Assembly: GCA_016934955.1 (NCBI GenBank)
Contig: JAFGRY010000017.1
Coordinates: forward strand, 62,001-126,000
DNA length: 64,000 bases
Origin: a bacterium
GTDB taxonomy: Bacteria > Zhuqueibacterota > QNDG01 > JAGLOF01
Reading direction: 5' to 3'
Of this stretch, positions 61,393 to 64,000 are shown in pieces; positions within the stretch are counted from its first letter, which is position 1; each line of letters starts with the position of its first letter. The position numbers and the translations under genes were made by a program. The notes below the pieces were generated by a model that was not told the DNA's origin, searched no databases, and was given only the letters and a program-made list of their open reading frames with translations.

Positions 61393-64000
61393 ATGAAAAA
61401 TCGAGTGTCGTTTTTCCTGCTGCTGTCCGGAGCGGTACTCATTGCCGGCGCCGGCCGGTCCGCGGCTGTATCGCAGAAGAAATCCGGGGCCGGAGTCGTG
61501 CATCCGCGCACGGAATACAGAGTCAATCCTCTGGGAATCGATGTGGAGCAGCCGCGGCTCAGCTGGGAAATCCTCTCGGAGCGGCGGGGAACGCTGCAGT
61601 CCGCCTATGAGATTCAGGCGTCCGTCACGGCCGCCGGCCTGGGCCGGAAAGGAGCGATGATCTGGGAGACAGGAAAGGTCGAATCCGACAGATCCATCCA
61701 GGTGCGGTATGAGGGGCCGCCCCCGGGTTCGGGCGAACGTGTCTACTGGCGGGTCCGTGTCTGGACCGGAGACGGTGAGCCGTCCCCCTGGAGTGACCCG
61801 GCCTGGTGGGAGGCGGGCCTTGCCGCCGCCGCATGGCAGGCGGAATGGATCGCGCCTCCCTGGGAGGAGGACACGCTCTCTTCGCAGCCATGTCCCTATC
61901 TGCGCCGTGAGTTCAGCGTCGGGCCGGGCCTGGTGCGGGCGAGGCTGTACGCGACCGCCCACGGGCTCTACCATATGCGGTTGAACGGGCGGGCGGTTGC
62001 CGACTGGCTGCTGACTCCGGGCTGGACCAGCTATAACAAACGGCTTCAGTACCAGACCTACGACGTCGGCGGCCTGCTGCGCCGGGGAGAGAACTGCCTG
62101 GGGGCAATTCTCGGAGACGGCTGGTACCGGGGCTATCTCGGCTGGCAGGACAAGCGTAACAATTACGGCACGGATGTGGCCCTGCTGGCGGAACTCCACC
62201 TGCGGTACCGGGACGGACACACTGAAGTGATCCGCAGCGACGGATCCTGGCTGGCTGCAACCGGTCCCATTCTCAGCTCCGATATCTACCATGGCGAGAC
62301 CTGCGACGCCCGCCTCGAAATGGAGGGGTGGGATGCCCCGGGATTCGCCGCCGGGGACTGGGCGGCGGTTACAACCGCTGTGTACCCCAAGAATCATCTC
62401 ATCGCCCAGAACGGTCCCGCGGTTCGTCCCATGCTCGAGGTTGAGCCGGTTGCCATTATTCGAACGCCGCGGGGGGAGACGGTGTATGATTTCGGCCAGA
62501 ATATGGTGGGGCACGTGCGCCTGCGGGTCTCCGGACCCGCCGGCACGGAGATCACCATCCGACATGCCGAAGTGCTTGACCGAGAGGGCAATTTCTATAC
62601 CGGCAACCTGCGGGTGGCCAAACAGACCGTCCGCTACATTCTCAAGGGAGAGGGTGTCGAAATCTATGAACCCCGTTTCACGTTTCAGGGTTTCCGCTAT
62701 GCGGCGGTAGAAGGGCTCCCCGGGGAGCCGTCCCTCACGCATCTGACCGGCATCGTCACGTACTCGGACATGGAGCGGACCGGTACGTTCTCCTGTTCGG
62801 ATTCACTGATAACCCGTTTGCAGGAGAATATCGTCTGGGGGCAGCGGGGCAATTTTCTCGACGTCCCCACCGACTGTCCGCAGCGGGATGAACGCATGGG
62901 CTGGACCGGCGACGCCCAGGTGTTCGCGCCCACGGCCTGCTTCAATATGGACGTGGCCGCGTTTTTTACCAAATGGCTGGGCGATCTTGCCGCTGACCAG
63001 CAGGAGGACGGCGCGGTTCCCTGGGTGGTCCCTGATGTGCTGGGAGGAGCGGGTTCGGCCGCCTGGGCCGATGCCGCGGTGATCGTCCCCTGGGTTATGT
63101 ATCAGTCCTATGGAGACGTTGAGATCCTGCGGCGGCAGTATGACAGCATGCGCAGATGGGTCGAATGCATGCGCGGGAGGGCCGGCGATGACCTGCTCTG
63201 GACCGGCGGCTCTCATTTCGGCGATTGGCTGGCGTACGCCACCACCCGATCCGACTATCCGGGGGCGACCACCGAGAAGGACCTGATTGCCACGGCGTTT
63301 TTCGCCCATTCCACCGAGCTGCTGGCACGAAGCGCCGCGATCCTCGGCCGCGGGGAGGAAGCCGCTGCCTATGCGGGCCTTGCCGGCCGGATCAAAGCGG
63401 CATTCTGCGATGAATTCGTCACGCCCAACGGGCGTCTTGTTTCCCATACACAGACCGCCTACGCCCTGGCCCTCGCATTCAATCTTCTGCCCGAGGAGCG
63501 CCGGCAGCAGGCGGCGGATTATCTCGCCGCCGATGTCAGAAAATTCGGGCACCTGACAACCGGTTTCGTGGGCACGCCCCTGCTCTGCCCCGTCCTTTCG
63601 GATTACGGACACACCGATCTGGCCTACCGGCTGCTGATGCGCAGGGCGTATCCTTCCTGGCTCTATCCGGTCACCATGGGCGCGACGACCATCTGGGAGC
63701 GCTGGGACGGCATCAGGACAGACGGCAGTTTCCAGGACGAAGGCATGAATTCATTCAACCATTACGCCTACGGGGCCATCGGCCAGTGGCTCTACAGCAG
63801 GGCCGCCGGCCTCAGGATCGATCCGGAGCACCCGGGCTACAAGCATATACTCTTTCACCCGGAGCCGGGCGGCGGTTTGACGCGCGCGTCGGCTTCCCTG
63901 CATACACTGTACGGTGCGGCCCGTTCGGCCTGGAAGATCGAAGACGGCACGCTCGTGTATGAAGTGATGATCCCACCGAACAGCACCGGCTCGGTGGTGC
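61393..64000 (+). CDS. GH78 alpha-L-rhamnosidase, 3-prime end beyond window
   Basis: At least 869 residues, open to the window edge. ATG 61393 with GGAG upstream begins a signal peptide (VSFFLLLSGAVLIAGAG). Domains in order: an N-terminal beta sandwich 'YRVNPLGIDVEQPRLSWEIL', a carbohydrate-binding module ('YHMRLNGRAVADWLLTPGWT' and SYNKRLQYQTYDV), a second beta domain, and the (alpha/alpha)6 catalytic domain with 'FLDVPTDCPQRDERMGWTGD' holding the acid/base region, and 'TTIWERWDGIRTDGSFQDEG' with the second catalytic Glu. It cleaves terminal alpha-L-rhamnose from glycans or glycosides. With the nearby sulfatases it suggests use of sulfated rhamnose-containing polysaccharide such as ulvan, but this is inference. 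Confidence 0.93.
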   Translation, partial: MKNRVSFFLLLSGAVLIAGAGRSAAVSQKKSGAGVVHPRTEYRVNPLGIDVEQPRLSWEILSERRGTLQSAYEIQASVTAAGLGRKGAMIWETGKVESDRSIQVRYEGPPPGSGERVYWRVRVWTGDGEPSPWSDPAWWEAGLAAAAWQAEWIAPPWEEDTLSSQPCPYLRREFSVGPGLVRARLYATAHGLYHMRLNGRAVADWLLTPGWTSYNKRLQYQTYDVGGLLRRGENCLGAILGDGWYRGYLGWQDKRNNYGTDVALLAELHLRYRDGHTEVIRSDGSWLAATGPILSSDIYHGETCDARLEMEGWDAPGFAAGDWAAVTTAVYPKNHLIAQNGPAVRPMLEVEPVAIIRTPRGETVYDFGQNMVGHVRLRVSGPAGTEITIRHAEVLDREGNFYTGNLRVAKQTVRYILKGEGVEIYEPRFTFQGFRYAAVEGLPGEPSLTHLTGIVTYSDMERTGTFSCSDSLITRLQENIVWGQRGNFLDVPTDCPQRDERMGWTGDAQVFAPTACFNMDVAAFFTKWLGDLAADQQEDGAVPWVVPDVLGGAGSAAWADAAVIVPWVMYQSYGDVEILRRQYDSMRRWVECMRGRAGDDLLWTGGSHFGDWLAYATTRSDYPGATTEKDLIATAFFAHSTELLARSAAILGRGEEAAAYAGLAGRIKAAFCDEFVTPNGRLVSHTQTAYALALAFNLLPEERRQQAADYLAADVRKFGHLTTGFVGTPLLCPVLSDYGHTDLAYRLLMRRAYPSWLYPVTMGATTIWERWDGIRTDGSFQDEGMNSFNHYAYGAIGQWLYSRAAGLRIDPEHPGYKHILFHPEPGGGLTRASASLHTLYGAARSAWKIEDGTLVYEVMIPPNSTGSVV

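Noticed and set aside
61177..62742. Minus-strand open frame of 521 codons
   Set aside because: Antisense to the GH78 rhamnosidase, whose motifs are unmistakable on the + strand.
1..64000. CRISPR arrays, tRNA or rRNA genes, insertion sequences, phage genes
   Set aside because: No regularly spaced direct repeats, no cloverleaf sequences and no transposase or integrase motifs were recognised when reading both strands.

Overview
The window is about 64 kb of gene-dense, fairly GC-rich bacterial chromosome. I see no rRNA, tRNA, CRISPR array, transposase or phage genes. Several traits suggest an uncultured member of the Fibrobacterota-Chlorobi-Bacteroidota (FCB) superphylum or a neighbour (Calditrichota, KSB1, Ignavibacteria, Zixibacteria or Latescibacterota type). 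These are a secreted protein with an 'NYPNPFN' C-terminal sorting-type domain, a Fibrobacter-type paralogous lipoprotein (FISUMP), many secreted PD40 beta-propeller proteins, Tat-exported sulfatases, and rhamnosidase and mannosidase genes. The phylum is an inference from gene content. All recognised genes but one lie on the + strand; the exception is at 34158-36023.

Region 1 (1-19.5 kb) is dominated by exported proteins. It holds five of the six copies of a PD40 propeller family marked by an N-terminal GPYLGQxPPG motif and a C-terminal WVDAxxIxxL motif; one copy is frameshifted and one is fused to ankyrin repeats. It also holds two metallo-beta-lactamase-fold/TPR paralogues, one of which has lost almost all metal ligands, a PQQ-like propeller membrane protein, a short-chain dehydrogenase and a TolB-like lipoprotein.

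Region 2 (19.8-29.6 kb) is a Tad/Flp pilus locus: a 54-residue Flp pilin, a 557-bp spacer that can fold into several hairpins, then tadE, cpaB, cpaC, tadG-like, cpaE, cpaF, tadB and tadC. A DUF192-methyltransferase fusion follows. No prepilin peptidase gene is present. Several start codons overlap the previous stop codon, which suggests one coupled operon.

Region 3 (29.9-34.1 kb) carries small conserved genes, a Cys-cluster (YkgJ-type) protein and a GH47 alpha-mannosidase lipoprotein.

Region 4 (34.1-49.2 kb) looks more AT-rich and mixed in origin. It has a GH130-type glycoside phosphorylase fused to a receiver domain (the lone minus-strand gene), decayed remains of a debranching-type (alpha/alpha)6 enzyme and a GT4 glycosyltransferase, a NarL-type regulator and a degenerate receiver. 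It continues with a B12-radical SAM enzyme, an RRM protein, a slipin, a KH protein, an intact GT4-(alpha/alpha)6 plus GH130 gene pair, and DUF1003, MgtC and STAS-like genes. The theme is glycan assembly or phosphorolysis plus stress or envelope functions.

Region 5 (49.4-64 kb) holds a DUF2723 membrane glycosyltransferase-like protein, two sulfatases, another PD40 protein, an alpha/beta hydrolase, a MarR-GNAT fusion, a convincing subclass B1 metallo-beta-lactamase homologue, MscL, and a GH78 alpha-L-rhamnosidase that runs off the window. Sulfatases, GH78 and GH47 together suggest scavenging of sulfated or rhamnose- and mannose-containing polysaccharides.
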